Notes: generated by a model not told the origin, from the letters alone. A stretch of DNA of 55,676 bases from Bacteroidota bacterium (GCA_026391455.1 JAPLEH010000063.1:1-55676); one strand, 5' to 3'; shown: positions 1-12,800, numbered from the stretch's first letter. Numbers and translations: made by a program.

Positions 1-3000
1 CGCTATTGCCCGATACAGTTCCTGCTGAAGCAGTCACTATACCATTAGAATTAAAGGTTACTGAATAAGTACCCGCACCACTGCACACCGCATTCGATGC
101 AGTTAATACAGGGGCTGTATTAGAAGGCGCATTGATTGTTATGTTTTGTACACTGCAAAGACCTTCGGTCACCGTTGCAATGATCGCTGTACCAGTGGCC
201 ACACCACTGATCGTACCGCTCGTGCTGCCGGAGCCGCCGCCTGTTACCGTACCTGTGGATGCCGTAACAACAGAGCCGCTGGTCTTCACAAAATTTACAC
301 TGTATGTTGCGCCTGCGCAAGCACCTGCTGAGAAGCTGGCTGCCGGTGTTGCACATGCTGTGCTGCAATCAACAGGGCTGTTCACCGTTACCACACTGCT
401 GCAACCACCGAGTGTTGCTGTAATGGTAAGACTTGTACCCAATGTAACACCTGTTACCGTATTACCAGACAATGTACCTGAACTTATGGAGATATTTGCT
501 CCGGATGTTGCACTGAACACCACTGAATAACCAGTACCATCGCATACACCCTGGCCTGCTGTTAACGCAGGAGGTGTACAGCCATTAGTAGATGGACAAC
601 TGGTGGGGCTTGGTACCACAGCTGTGGTAGTGGCAACTCCTAATGTTGATGTAATTGTCACATTCGTTCCCACGGGGATACCCGTAACCCTATTGCCACT
701 CACTGTACCTGCACTGGCCGTAACAGTACCATTGGAATTAAACGCAAAACTGTAGGTGCCTGTACCACTGCACACTGCCGCACCAACGGTCAGCATGGGT
801 GCAGGATTTGAAGTTCCAAAACTGAAATACAAAGTACCTGTAGCAGGGTAAGTTACGGTGAAGGAGGTATAGTTAATACCATTGATGGTTATTGAACCAC
901 CCGCCAGTACACTTGTCTTTGCGGTACCGTTGAAGGTGGCATCATTATCATAAATCAAATTATACTGGTTACTGCCAAATGCCACAGCAAGGGTATCTGT
1001 CGGATAATACACCGTTACCTGCTGATTAAAGCTGCCCGTATTCTGCAGTTCCCATTTGCGTAACATGCGTAAATGTACGGTGCCAAAGCCGGACACTGCT
1101 GTGGTGGCGCTGGTAGAAGCATTGTCATCACCCCATACCAGGAATTGTTTGTCGGCACTGAATGTACCGGTATTATCTTCATTGGTGGCAGCTACTGTTC
1201 CAAGGCTTACAACCACCTGACCGGGTTTGTGGATACTCTGGCCCTGCTTTTGCAGCAGATTAGTGAAGTTATCCATGCCAATACCGGCAATATTATTTTT
1301 AAAAGTTGCGTGTGCTCCGCTTGCGTTCCAGTAAACCGTCGTACCATCCGATGCCAGGTAATTCTGTGCGGAGGCCTGATTCAGCGTAACGCCGTACTTC
1401 AGCGAAAGGTAACTGTTTACCCGCTGACGTTCAGTTGCTGTAAGATCTGTATTATAAACGATAACTTCGGGGATATCGCCCTCAAACATTGAGTTGGTAT
1501 TACGGATTGTTTTAGATCCATCAGCCAGACCGCCCAACGCATAATAATCTATGTTGTAAACCACGGATGAAGCTGTTGTTAACGCAGCACTTCCATTCCA
1601 TTGCGCATGAAGTCTGTTAACTGCATTACCTGATGCTGCTGTGGGACCAGTTCTCATTGTAGTGGCAATACCGGGATTGGTGCCATTAAGTGCAGTCGCA
1701 AAGTTTACAATAGTAGCTGAGCCATTCGTAATGGCCCGCAATGGGTTACCTCCAATTACTGGTATAACACCTCCAGTTCCAGGCCCAAAATCGGCACTGG
1801 TACCACCGGACATTGATAATACCCTTACTTCACCGGGGGTGGGACTACCCTGTCCGGTTGAAGCACCAAAGTTATTAACAGTGGTAAAGGTTGTTATGGC
1901 ACTACCTGTATTCGCATAATCTGTACCAATTCCACCAAGGTTAAACCTTACCACAGGATTGAAATTCCATATACCCTTTTTGAAAACAGGTTTTACACCG
2001 CCGGTAGTGTACTGTGCTTCATATTGACCAGCACTGAGACCCGTAGTAGCGATCCACTCTTTGCTCGCATCGAGCGAAATACCATCGCCATATCCCTGTG
2101 CGTCTGCCCGCAGCCAGACCGATTCTCCTAATACACCTCCAGGTGCCGTTTGATAATAGACAAACGAGATATAAAATGTACCGGTATTTACCTGCGCGGC
2201 AGGAAGGGAATAGCTGAAATAATAGGTCCCGTTAATGGATACAGTTTTTGTGCTTGCAAACAGCATGTTGCCGGTCGCAAAAGATGAATTGGTATTATAC
2301 AACAGGGCAGTTCTGGCACTTGCCGGAAAAAGAGCGGTGGGTACCAGCACCTGTAAGGTTTGGTTAATGCCACCTGTATTTACCGCCTTCCAAACACGGT
2401 TTACCCTGTTGGTATAAGGCGCTGTTGAAAAGGCTGACGTACCTGCAGCTCCATTATCCCCCCATACGAGAAACTGGAGATCATTGGTGAAGCTGCCGCT
2501 ATTGGCCCCACTGGTCGTTGCCAGCTTGTCGAGGCTGAATACAACATGATTACCCGTATTGGAGCTCTTACTCTGTTTTTGATTCAGTGCCGTGTTATCA
2601 TCCCGGCCAATACCTGCGATATTATTGTTATATCCGGTATGATCCGCTAATTTCCAGGGGAAAGTCAACCCATCGCTGGCGAGATAATCTGAAGCAAGTG
2701 TAACGCCATACTTAAGGCCAAGGTAGGCATCGATACGTTGTTTATCTGCAGCAGTTGGCTCGGCAGTATAATAAATAACTTCTGTAATATCCCCATCCCA
2801 CGAAGGCGACAAACCTGTTGCATAATCACCGATATAAACTGACCCTGTCGGAGTAGAATTACTTACAGAAGAATTAGTAATTGCAGGGTTGCCATTATAA
2901 GACAATTTAAGGCTTCCGGAGGGCCCTCCACCGTAAACAACTGCGGGTACCCTGTTTGCAAAAATTGTATTGGCTGTAACAAGAGTTGAGCCATATAAAT

Positions 3001-4717
3001 TGAGGCGTCCATTTGGCGTGCCGCCTGTGCGGGATAATCCATAAAAATTGGGTGCAACTCCTGTCCCTTGCGAAACAAACACTCCTCCAGTAGTTGAACT
3101 TGCAGAACCAGCACCAACACCAAATATAGCACGTGTCGCTGTTCCGGTAGGCACACCTGCTTCACTAAAAATCAAATTATCAGGAGCAGATGAGTTACCG
3201 AATGTAAGGGAAGGGTTAAAATTTACTAAAAAATTACCTGAAGTGCTGTAGCTAGGACGATTGGTTACCGAAGGTTGTGTTGCATTTACACCACTTGCCT
3301 GATCATCCCACTGACTTACATCTCCGCTTACAGTGGTAACACCCATATCAGCCTTATACCATCTTATAAGGTTTGTATTTACACCACCCGGAGCAGTCAT
3401 AAGTCCTCCGAATGTGAAAAAATCACCGGTAGTAAAATCTACAGTGGTTGTATAATAGTTGGAACCGTTTATTGTCTGCAAGGTCAACGGAAAAGACGTT
3501 ACCCCTGAACTGAATGCTGCTGAAGTTGACCGCAATAAACTAAGGTTCGTCATACTCGCTGGTATGGCGCTGGCAGGTATAGCTATCAGGACAGAACCTA
3601 CTGTTCCTGTTTCCTGTACTTTCCATACACGGGCCATGCGACTATTAAAACCACTCAGGCTTATGGCAGTACTAAAGGCCGTTGACGCATTATCATCTCC
3701 CCAGATCAGAAAAGAACGGTCTGCTGCTGACAATGCTGTGCTGTTGTTAAGTGCATTCGTAGTGGCAATGCTACCCACTGCAATGATGGGCTGAAAGCCA
3801 CTGTTTTCACTCTTGCTTTGCTTTTGCAACAGCGCGGAGTTATCATCCCGGCCGATGCCTGCAATATTATTTTGATAGCCGGCTCCACCGGTCCAAATGG
3901 TTGCTCCGATAGAAGACAAATAATTACCGGCAATTGTTTTTCCGTATTTAATGGCCAGGTAGCTTTCTACCTGTTTTACTTCTGTTGCAGTAAGCGCTGA
4001 GCTGTAAACAATTACTTCCGGCATATATCCGTAGTAGAAATTTACGTTTGCAACCCCACCAACATTATAGGCAGCACCTAATTGCACGTTGATGGCTGCA
4101 TAAAAAATACCGGAAAGCGTGGTAGCAGTACCGGTAGTTCCATTAATATTAATATAGGATCCGTTTGCTACTCCTGAGTTTAATACTGAGGTTCCGATTT
4201 CAGCCACTCCAGGTGTGTAACTGGCCTGTCCTCCAAAATAGCTGCTGCCAAACCATTGTCCTACTGTATTGGTACCAGCATTTTTAAGAAAAGAAATACT
4301 GCTGGTAGCAGGGGGAGCCGGGCTGCCGCTTCCGATAATATTCGCAAACCCAGTCATGGCCGGATTCGCATTGAACACTACAAAACGTGAATAATTTGAG
4401 TTGGCTGGCAGGATGTTGGCAACGGTGTACAATGTGCCTGTACCTGGTGCCGTAGTCAGAAAATTCACAGTGGGATTGAAATTAATATAATTTGCTGTTC
4501 CCGCTAATACCGGTGCCGGCGAACCGCTTGGGATCATGTTTTTAGTGTTATCAGCCTGGTTCACCCAGCCGGTAACACTTGATCCGGAAACATTCAATCC
4601 CGCATCTGCCTTTACCCAGAATTTAAGTGTTCCGCCAGGATTTACTCCACCCGGGCTTTGCGCGGATGCAGCTACTGACGCCAACACGAAGAGAAGTGTA
4701 ATCAGTGTGTTTTTCAT
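1..4717 (-). CDS. Giant LamG-like / Ig-repeat surface protein, C-terminus beyond left edge
   Basis: The reading frame opens at an ATG at 4715-4717 and stays open to the left edge, so at least 1,572 residues are present and the C-terminus is missing. It starts with a signal peptide (MKNTLITLLFVLASVAASAQ). Three LamG-like modules follow, each opening with a PGGV..WxxAD-type segment and ending in an (E/D)SYL-(A/S)-(V/L)-KYG segment, then a block with NNIAGIGRD and QKQS motifs. From about 830 down to 1 the protein turns into Gly/Ser/Thr-rich Ig-like repeats with regularly placed Cys. It is a close paralogue of the 6884-13768 gene in order and sequence. The role is probably adhesion or matrix at the cell surface, by analogy with other Bacteroidota proteins of this kind; no catalytic motif was seen. 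I found no frameshift. Confidence 0.85.
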   Translation of the reverse strand, partial: MKNTLITLLFVLASVAASAQSPGGVNPGGTLKFWVKADAGLNVSGSSVTGWVNQADNTKNMIPSGSPAPVLAGTANYINFNPTVNFLTTAPGTGTLYTVANILPANSNYSRFVVFNANPAMTGFANIIGSGSPAPPATSSISFLKNAGTNTVGQWFGSSYFGGQASYTPGVAEIGTSVLNSGVANGSYININGTTGTATTLSGIFYAAINVQLGAAYNVGGVANVNFYYGYMPEVIVYSSALTATEVKQVESYLAIKYGKTIAGNYLSSIGATIWTGGAGYQNNIAGIGRDDNSALLQKQSKSENSGFQPIIAVGSIATTNALNNSTALSAADRSFLIWGDDNASTAFSTAISLSGFNSRMARVWKVQETGTVGSVLIAIPASAIPASMTNLSLLRSTSAAFSSGVTSFPLTLQTINGSNYYTTTVDFTTGDFFTFGGLMTAPGGVNTNLIRWYKADMGVTTVSGDVSQWDDQASGVNATQPSVTNRPSYSTSGNFLVNFNPSLTFGNSSAPDNLIFSEAGVPTGTATRAIFGVGAGSASSTTGGVFVSQGTGVAPNFYGLSRTGGTPNGRLNLYGSTLVTANTIFANRVPAVVYGGGPSGSLKLSYNGNPAITNSSVSNSTPTGSVYIGDYATGLSPSWDGDITEVIYYTAEPTAADKQRIDAYLGLKYGVTLASDYLASDGLTFPWKLADHTGYNNNIAGIGRDDNTALNQKQSKSSNTGNHVVFSLDKLATTSGANSGSFTNDLQFLVWGDNGAAGTSAFSTAPYTNRVNRVWKAVNTGGINQTLQVLVPTALFPASARTALLYNTNSSFATGNMLFASTKTVSINGTYYFSYSLPAAQVNTGTFYISFVYYQTAPGGVLGESVWLRADAQGYGDGISLDASKEWIATTGLSAGQYEAQYTTGGVKPVFKKGIWNFNPVVRFNLGGIGTDYANTGSAITTFTTVNNFGASTGQGSPTPGEVRVLSMSGGTSADFGPGTGGVIPVIGGNPLRAITNGSATIVNFATALNGTNPGIATTMRTGPTAASGNAVNRLHAQWNGSAALTTASSVVYNIDYYALGGLADGSKTIRNTNSMFEGDIPEVIVYNTDLTATERQRVNSYLSLKYGVTLNQASAQNYLASDGTTVYWNASGAHATFKNNIAGIGMDNFTNLLQKQGQSIHKPGQVVVSLGTVAATNEDNTGTFSADKQFLVWGDDNASTSATTAVSGFGTVHLRMLRKWELQNTGSFNQQVTVYYPTDTLAVAFGSNQYNLIYDNDATFNGTAKTSVLAGGSITINGINYTSFTVTYPATGTLYFSFGTSNPAPMLTVGAAVCSGTGTYSFAFNSNGTVTASAGTVSGNRVTGIPVGTNVTITSTLGVATTTAVVPSPTSCPSTNGCTPPALTAGQGVCDGTGYSVVFSATSGANISISSGTLSGNTVTGVTLGTSLTITATLGGCSSVVTVNSPVDCSTACATPAASFSAGACAGATYSVNFVKTSGSVVTASTGTVTGGGSGSTSGTISGVATGTAIIATVTEGLCSVQNITINAPSNTAPVLTASNAVCSGAGTYSVTFNSNGIVTASAGTVSGNS

Positions 4718-5590
4718 ATTGATATTGTTGTTTTGTTTATAGTACATAAGAAAAGGTGATTGATCTTTATTGAGATATTCCCGTATCATAAGTTTCAATA
4801 TGCTATTCCTGATTGGCATTCATACAACTCATCCTAAAAGTCAGCTACCTTATCATCATCCTATGACGCCAAACTTTATGGTTTTGGCGACCAGTCTAAT
4901 TCTGCCATTACTTTTCGTCCCATGCAAGAAAACATGTTCCAATAATACCGTGCCGTTAAAAAAGGGAATACTGCTGTGTTCTATTCAGCGTGAATGTTGT
5001 TACTGATGACTATTACTTTCTGTATCAAAAAGGTCTTTAGAATTCTTGCAAATATTTTCAAATGTGGTCAAATACTCTTTTCTAATTCTAAAAACAATCT
5101 GGTAAAATTCCAGCGTCAACTTTGCGTAAAACTACATCCAATACACCCGATTTTGTGAAGCAAAGATGAAAAAAAAAGCACCCTTTACAGTATGATTACC
5201 CTCTTCCAAAACACTCCAATTGCTGAATGTTGGTTTTTACAAATGAAAGTGCAAAAACAACCAATGAACGTTGTTTTTAAAAATTGGCTTTTTTGGCCAA
5301 AATCTGCATTTTTTAATATTTGGAGTTAAGTATCTAGTTGCAATCAACTAAGCGTATACGCTAAGAAATGAGTATTTTAACCAGCATTTTTACTATTGGA
5401 TTGTTAAATTATGAAACGCCTGTTTCCATTATCTATGGTTATTTTTTTGAAGAATAGATGCGCTGAAACATTCATGCTTATCTTCATTACATCAATCTTC
5501 ATTCGTCTAACTTTTACTGTTTTTGACAATTAAACACCATATATTTTACCAAAAGGATTGAATATAGATATCCATGTACCAGCTATGAAT
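4718..5590. other. AT-rich intergenic region upstream of giant surface gene
   Basis: About 870 bases without a supported gene. It must hold the promoter of the leftward giant surface gene that starts at 4717. Short open frames here (for example 4770-5006) have no recognisable domain and no start context, and I treat them as chance. I could not place a convincing Bacteroidota promoter (TTTG / TAnnTTTG) with correct spacing. Confidence 0.5.
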
Positions 5591-5623
5591 AAAAAACGGG
5601 CGGACACTTTTGATGTCCGCCCG
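5591..5623 (-). terminator. Rho-independent terminator after 402-aa T9SS protein
   Basis: A perfect 10-bp GC-rich inverted repeat (arms 5597-5606 and 5614-5623, CGGGCGGACA / TGTCCGCCCG) has a 7-nt loop. On the minus strand it is followed directly by a run of six T (complement of 5591-5596). It lies 33 bases beyond the stop of the 5656-6864 gene and should end the transcript that begins with the 6884-13768 gene. Confidence 0.93.
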
Positions 5624-5655
5624 TTGCAGCTATTCGCTGTTTTTTGCTCAAGGTC

Positions 5656-6864
5656 TTATTGCGTTATTACAATCTTTTTATTCTCCGCATTGCCTGCCGC
5701 ATCCTGCAGTGCAAGATGATACATTCCTGCAGACAGTCTTGTTGTGTTCAGCACATTCGTACCGTTTTTTAGTTGTTGTGTGCTTACCATACGGCCCTGC
5801 GTATCAAATAATTTACCGCTGATGCTGCCGGTAAAACCATGCAGGTTGATATTCACATCCGTTCCTTTCCCTGCCGGATTCGGGTATACCATCGCTCCGT
5901 ATACGCTGCCTCCGCAATTAGCTGTCAGCAACACCACATTGCTATACGTGAACTTCCCATCATTATCCACCATCTTCAGCCGGTAGTATTTTCTTCCATC
6001 CAGCGTACCTGTGCTAAACTTGTAGGCATGCGCTGCCGTTCCGCCCGCTGCCTGTACCGTACCCGCTTTCGTATACGTAGCGCCATCGCTGCTTTGCTCC
6101 ACTTCAAAATGACTGAAGTTCACTTCCTCCGCTGTCAGCCAGTCCAGTTTGCCCACACAATTATCCTGTGTACCGGAGAAGGATTTCAGTTTTACCGGAA
6201 GACTGATATCCGCTACGGTTCTTACATAGGGGCTGCCAGATTCAAATTGTCCCGCAGCACTTACAGTAGGAATACTGTAAAAGAGAGCTCCTCCGGTTGA
6301 TGGATCGGGCGAAACTTGTCCTATTGGACCGAAAGGGCCAGGATTGAACGCAGGGCTTCCGCTCATCTGTAAATAGGTGTAGCGCTGTAAGGATGAACCT
6401 CCGTTTATTTTATCGAGGCTTACCAAATATACTTCGGTCAACGCTGCAGAACCAGTAAATGTTACCGTTGCCGCGAGTATCTCCGTCCCGTTTTCAAGTG
6501 TCACAGGACTGCTGCTGATACCGCCTGGGCCGAGAGGGTCACTCAGAAATGTGTAAAATGTAAAGCCCCCATAAGGTACACCGGCTTCCGTACCACCCGT
6601 ACCTGCCAGGCTGTTATCCCAGGGTATGCTATTTATATTGCGGGTAATCATCGTGGCCGTCGCTGATGGAGTTTGCGTTCGCACCGCAACAGTAATACTG
6701 AGATTATCAAAATAGGCCTTGTTGTTATCATAATCCGGCTTAAAATAAATATCTACCGAATTAGGCGTGGTGCCGGGCTTGATAGTGGCCCGGACTTTAT
6801 TCTGCGCTTCTACCGAAGCTGATATCAGGGCCGCCAAACCTAATAATGCAATAATTTTTCTCAT
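5656..6864 (-). CDS. Secreted protein with T9SS type A C-terminal sorting domain
   Basis: 402 residues. The N-terminus is a signal peptide (MRKIIALLGLAALISASVEA). Residues about 25-200 form an unrecognised beta-rich domain. Residues about 225-310 resemble the segment commonly found before the sorting domain, with LPVKLKSFSG, LDWLTAEEVNFSHFEVEQS and GRKYYRLKMVD. Residues about 325-402 are a T9SS type A domain (VYPNPAGKG, LFDTQGRMV, LSAGMYHLAL, KKIVITQ). The protein should cross the outer membrane by type IX secretion and be released or anchored to lipopolysaccharide. It starts 19 bases after the stop of the 2,294-aa giant protein and ends at a strong terminator, so the two are probably co-transcribed and may work together on the surface. 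Precise function is unknown. Confidence 0.9.
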   Translation of the reverse strand: MRKIIALLGLAALISASVEAQNKVRATIKPGTTPNSVDIYFKPDYDNNKAYFDNLSITVAVRTQTPSATATMITRNINSIPWDNSLAGTGGTEAGVPYGGFTFYTFLSDPLGPGGISSSPVTLENGTEILAATVTFTGSAALTEVYLVSLDKINGGSSLQRYTYLQMSGSPAFNPGPFGPIGQVSPDPSTGGALFYSIPTVSAAGQFESGSPYVRTVADISLPVKLKSFSGTQDNCVGKLDWLTAEEVNFSHFEVEQSSDGATYTKAGTVQAAGGTAAHAYKFSTGTLDGRKYYRLKMVDNDGKFTYSNVVLLTANCGGSVYGAMVYPNPAGKGTDVNINLHGFTGSISGKLFDTQGRMVSTQQLKNGTNVLNTTRLSAGMYHLALQDAAGNAENKKIVITQ

Positions 6865-6883
6865 GCTAATTTAGTTTTAATGT

Positions 6884-9800
6884 TTATAAATGTTGGAGTA
6901 TTACCAGATTCAGATTCCCGCCCAAAATGAAATTCTGTAAAAAATTGGGCTCATTATTCGGACCGGAGCTGCGAACAACTCCGTTCAGATTCAGGTCAGC
7001 ATTGTTATATACATTCGCCAGCACATTAGTAGCATTACCTCCAAGTGCCACATTCAATATGTATGACTGATCATTAGCAGGTCCGGATAACCGAACGTTG
7101 TTATTGCTGTTTGCATTACCACCCCACATAGTAAACAAACCGCCAACAAGCTCCTTCATTGCCGGATTGCCATCGTTTAATCCCCCGTTACTCAATATCA
7201 CACCGTTCTGGTAGGCTGCTAGCTGTGTAGTGGTAAAGTCATATATCGAGCTCGTGCTCTTCAAATATTGTGGAGTGGCAGTTCGGATTCCCAGATGGTT
7301 GCGGTGCCGAATGGAGATAAAATATTCCCCGGCACCTACTGATGGGAAATTTAATGCCGACACGCCATCGATATCCACAACATTTCCATTGCTTAGTAAA
7401 AAGGCTGCACGTGTTGCAATCACAGTTGCCGGTGCTGCTGCATCTCTCAGTTCCACCAATACCCAGTCCGTCAGATTGGCCGGCATCGATGAAAGTATTA
7501 CTGATTCTGATCCGTTATAATTCCATGGAGAGACATTGTATGGTTGATTTGCGGGAATCAGTTCTGCATTCCGCAGTGTTGTTGTCATAGACGTACCACT
7601 CATAGCCCCCTGCAGGAAGACCTTTAGGTTCACCACCACCCCTGCTGCCGGGCTGAATATCGTGTAGGGTACAGATGAACATCCGGTTTCAGATACGGAG
7701 GCAATGATATGGGTACCAACCGGTATGCCTGTAATCGTTCCACTGGTACTTGCAAATCCCCCATTCGTTACCGTACCGGCTGTTGCTGTAATGACTGAAG
7801 TAGCACTCTTGGTAAAGACCACTTTATAGGTGGTACCATTACTTATTGCCTGACTGAAGCTTGCAGATGGCACTTCGCAGGATGTATTACAATCAACAGG
7901 GCTCTTTACCCGGATTACAGTAGCGCATGTATTTGTTCCAGTTGTTGTTGTTGCTGTAATATACAGGTCAGTCCCAACAGATATGTCTGTGATAGTGTTA
8001 CCAGTCACATTTCCTGATGAAGCCATTACCGAACTTCCGGGAGTGGCATAAAATGTAACATTGTAAGCGCCTGCACCGTTGCAAATTCCATTGCCTGCTG
8101 AAAGTACGGGAGGTGTACAGGTATTGGATGCCGGACAATTAGCCGGCGCTGTTACTTCCGCTGTAGTAGTTGCACAGTTATTTACAGCAGTTGAAGTAAG
8201 CACCACATTTGTACCCACCGGAATATCCGTTACAGTATTGCCCGATACTGTTCCTGCGGATGCAGTTACAATACCATTGCTGTTAAAGATTATACTATAA
8301 TTACCCGAACCATTGCACACACCGCTGCCCACTGATAATAACGGTGCCGATTTGGAGGGCGGTTGAATGGTTATCGTTTGGAAACTGCACGAAGGCTCAG
8401 AGATCGTAGCTGTTATGGATGTACCCGTTGCCACACCACTTATCGTACCACTCGTACTGCCAGCGCCACCGCCTGTTACTGTACCCGTTGATGCCGTTAA
8501 CACGGCAGTGCTGGTCTTCACAACGTTTACAGTATAGGTTGCGCCTGTGCAGGTTCCTGCTGAGAAACTCGCTGCCGGTGTTGCACATGCTGTACTGCAA
8601 TCAACAGGACTGTTCACAGTTATACTGCTGCTACAGCCGCCGAGGGTTGCCGTGATCGTAAGGCTTGTACCTAACGTAACACCTGTTACCGTATTACCAG
8701 ACAATGTACCCGAACTTATGGAGATACTTGCCCCGGATGTTGCACTGAATGCTACTGAATAACCAGTACCACCGCAAACGCCCTGGCCTGCTGTTAACGC
8801 TGGTGGCGTACAACCATTGGATGAAGGACAGCTCGCAGGGCTTGGCACCACTGCTGTCGTTGTACCACAACCATTGGTGGATTTGGCGGTAAGCGTCACA
8901 TTCGTACCCACAGGGATACCGGTTACGCTATTGCCCGATACGGTTCCTGCACTCGCTGTAACGATACCGTTGCTGCTGAAGCTTACACTATACGTACCTG
9001 TTCCGCTGCACACTGCATTCGATGCGGTTAATACGGGGGCTGTATTCGAAGGCGCATTGATTGTTATATTTTGAACACTGCAACCTGTTTCGGTCACCGT
9101 TGCAATAATTGCTGTACCGGTAGCCACGCCACTGATCGTACCGCTCGTGCTGCCGGAGCCTCCGCCTGTTACTGTACCCGTTGATGCCGTTAACACGGCA
9201 GTGCTGGTCTTCACAACGTTTACGGTATAGGTTGCGCCGGTGCAGGTTCCTGCTGAGAAACTCGCTGCTGGTGTTGCACATGCTGTACTGCAATCAACAG
9301 GACTGTTCACAGTTATACTGCTGCTGCAGCCACCGAGGGTTGCTGTGATCGTAACATTTGTACCTACCGGTGCAGTTACTGTATTACCGCTTACTGTTGC
9401 AGAAACCGGACTTACTGCAATAGTTGCACCCGCTGTAGCGGAGAATGCCACACTATACGTGCCACCGCCGTTGCAAACGCCCTGGCCTGCTGTTAACGCA
9501 GGTGGCGTACAGCCATTGGAGATGGGACAACTTGCAGGGCTGTTTACCAATGCTGTAGTCGTACCAGCACCGCCGGCTGAACTTGCTGTAATGGTAACGT
9601 TTGTTCCCAGGGGAATACTTGTTATACTATTACCACTCATTGTACCTGCACTGGCCGTGACAGTGCCATTGGAGTTAAACGTAACGCTGTAGGTACCAGT
9701 GCCACTGCATTCTGCTCCACCAACAGTAAGTACAGGTGAGGGATCGTTTGTACCAAAACTGAAATATAATGTTCCGGTTGTCGGAAATGTTACGGTAAAG

Positions 9801-12800
9801 GCGGTATAAGATACGCCGTTGATGGTAGCAGTGCCCCCTGCCAATATACTTGTCTTAGCCGTACCATTGAAGGTCGGGGCATTATCATAAATTAAATAAT
9901 TGGGCCTGCTGCCAAAAACAGTGGTAAAGGCCGCAGTGGGATAATATACCGTTACCTGCTGATTAAAGTTTCCGGTATTCTGCAATTCCCATTTGCGTAA
10001 CATGCGCAAACGTGCTGCGCCAAAACCTGTTACCGCTATGGTGGTACTGGCAGGACCTGCGTCATCACCCCAAACCAGATATTGTTTATCTGCACTGAAT
10101 GTACCCGCATTGGTTTCATTGGTTGCAGCCACCGTGCTAAGGCTTATTACGACCTGATCGCCTGTGTTGATGCTCTGTCCCTGCTTTTGCAATAAACCGG
10201 TCATATTATCCATTCCGATACCGGCTATATTATTCTTAAACGTTGCGTGGGCACCGGAAGCGTTCCAATATACCGTGGTACCATCTGTTGCCAGGTAATT
10301 TTGCGCGGAAGTCTGATCCAGTGTAACACCATATTTAATAGACAGGTAGCTGTTAATACGCTGACGTTGCACGGCAGTAAGGTCATTGCTGTAAACAATC
10401 ACCTCCGGAATATCGCCGGTAAAGAATGATCTATCTGTTTCGATCGTTTGGGAACCTTTTGCGAGGCCTCCCAGCACATAATAGTCCACGTTGAATCTTG
10501 TGGAAGAGCTGGTAGTCGCCGGTGCGGATCCATTCCATTGTGCATACAAGGTGCTGGTGGTATTACCCGCGGCTGCGCTGTTAATGGGGGTACGCATAGA
10601 AGTGGCAATACCCGGATTTACTCCATTAAGTGTATTGGCTGTAAAGTTTGCAATATTGGCCGTGCCATTTGTCATCGTCCTTAATGGGTTTCCACCCAAT
10701 ACGGGAATTAAGCCTCCTAATGAGAAGTCGGCATTGGTACTTCCGGTCATTGATAATACTCTTACTTCTCCGGCCGGGGAAGGGCCCTGTCCGCCCGAAA
10801 TTCCTTTATTATTGAGTGCTGTGAATGTGGTGATCGAATCGCCCGTATTGAGGTAATCTGCGCCTATTGCGCCGAGATTAAATCGTACAGCGGGATTGAA
10901 ATTCCATGCACCTTTTTTGAAAACAGGCTTTGCACCACTTGCATACTGCGCTTCGTATTGACCAGCGCTTTTGCCCGTAGTGGCAATCCATTTTCTGGTT
11001 CCGTCGATTGATATACCATCTCCGTAACTCTGGGCATCGGCCCTGAGCCAGAGCGATTCGCCCAATACACCACCCGGCGCGAGTACATACCCCACCAAAG
11101 CCATATAAAAATTGGCATTGGCGTTCAACATAGAAGCTGGCAAAACTAAATTGTAATAGTCAACGCCATTGAATGTAACAATACCTGCACTCTCAATGAA
11201 CTGATTACCTGATCCAAAACCTAAATCATTGGTGTTGTACATCAATGACACCTTATAACCAGTACCTGAAAAAAAGGACTGTGGTATATATAATTGTATA
11301 TCGTCGGTAGCACCAAATACTCCTGTTCGATTTACTCTCCATCTACGAATCGAACGCAGCGTGTATTTTCCGAATGAAAATGCAGTTACGCCTGTAACAT
11401 TATTATCGCCCCAAACCAGATACTGAAGATCATTGGAAAATGACCCTGTGTTGAGTGCATTCGTAGCTGCTACCGGCCCACGACTCATAATAATTTGCGT
11501 AGCCGAATTAATACTTGCGCTTTGTTTTTGTAACAATGCTGTAAGATCATCACGGCCTATGCCGGCCACGTTGTCACCATGTCCGGAATTATCTGTCCAT
11601 ATGCGCGTACCATTACTGGCGAAATAATCACCTTCATTAAAACCCGGTGCGATCACTTCGCCCAAACTCAGATCTTTATCGTTATCCCGGGAAAGTGTAA
11701 TCCCATATTTTATGGCCAGATAACTATTGACTTTCTGGCTTTCAAATGTTGACAAAGAAATGGGGAAAACAATTTCTTCAGGAATATTACCAATATAGGT
11801 TGGACTTGGGCGGTTCTCCCATGCACGACCAATTTGCAAATTGAAATTTGTAAAAGGAGTCGTTGTTCCAGTGCCGGAAGTGGCAACTACCTGTGAGTTA
11901 ACACCGGCAGAAAAAGCCCCGCTGTTTCTCCAGCCAATATGTATAGAAGCCGGGCCAGCTACGGAAAGTGGTCCCGTGGTTGGCGAATATGAACCATTAG
12001 CATCACCTGGGGTACCTCCTGCAAGGTGCATTCTTGTCGTTCTTACATTACTTGCTACAAATTCAATAGAATTCGTTCCAAAATTCATCCCTTGTGGTAT
12101 TGGATTTAAATACGATCCCAGCCCTCCTACTGTAAAAATTGCGGCATTCAATTGCCCTGGCAGTCCTAAGTTTCCAGTCATCAGATAATCAGCTGTTGCA
12201 ACGGTTCCGGTTACATCAAACTTAATTGTCGGATTAAAGTTGAGATTATCCGTTGTATTATTCCGGAAAGTAGGCTGGAAAGCGGCCGTAGCCTGCACCG
12301 CATTGTTTCCATTCAAAGTCTGATCATCCCATTGAGATAGAGCACCACCGTCGGTAGCGGGCGCAGTATTTTTGTCGGCCCGGAGCCACATCGTGGCACC
12401 AGGTACACCTCCTGGTGTTGGGATAGCTGCAGCAAAAGAGAAGTATTGCATATTCGCCAACACACCTGATGGCACATTAAAAACATAATAACTTATACCC
12501 TCAATAGTGACGGTACCGCTCTGCACGATGATTGTACCAGTTCCATCTGACAGCGATGCAGCCTGCGAGCCATATATAAGCCCGACTTTAGCAGCAGGTA
12601 CCGAACCAAAAGCACTTACCGGGTAATGAATAGTAATATCCTCAGCAAAACCATTTGTTCGCTGGGCTTTCCACACCCGCCCTAAATGAACAGGATAGTT
12701 TAGCAGCCCGGTTGAGGTATTAAATCGTATCAAACCGCCATTATCGCTCCAAATAAAATATTGTTTATCCGACGATATGGTATTGAGATTGGCAGCATTT

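Noticed and set aside
7600-9700. CRISPR-like or non-coding tandem repeat
   Set aside because: The repeated DNA is in frame inside a long coding region and encodes Ig-like protein repeats; there are no short identical repeats with unique spacers.
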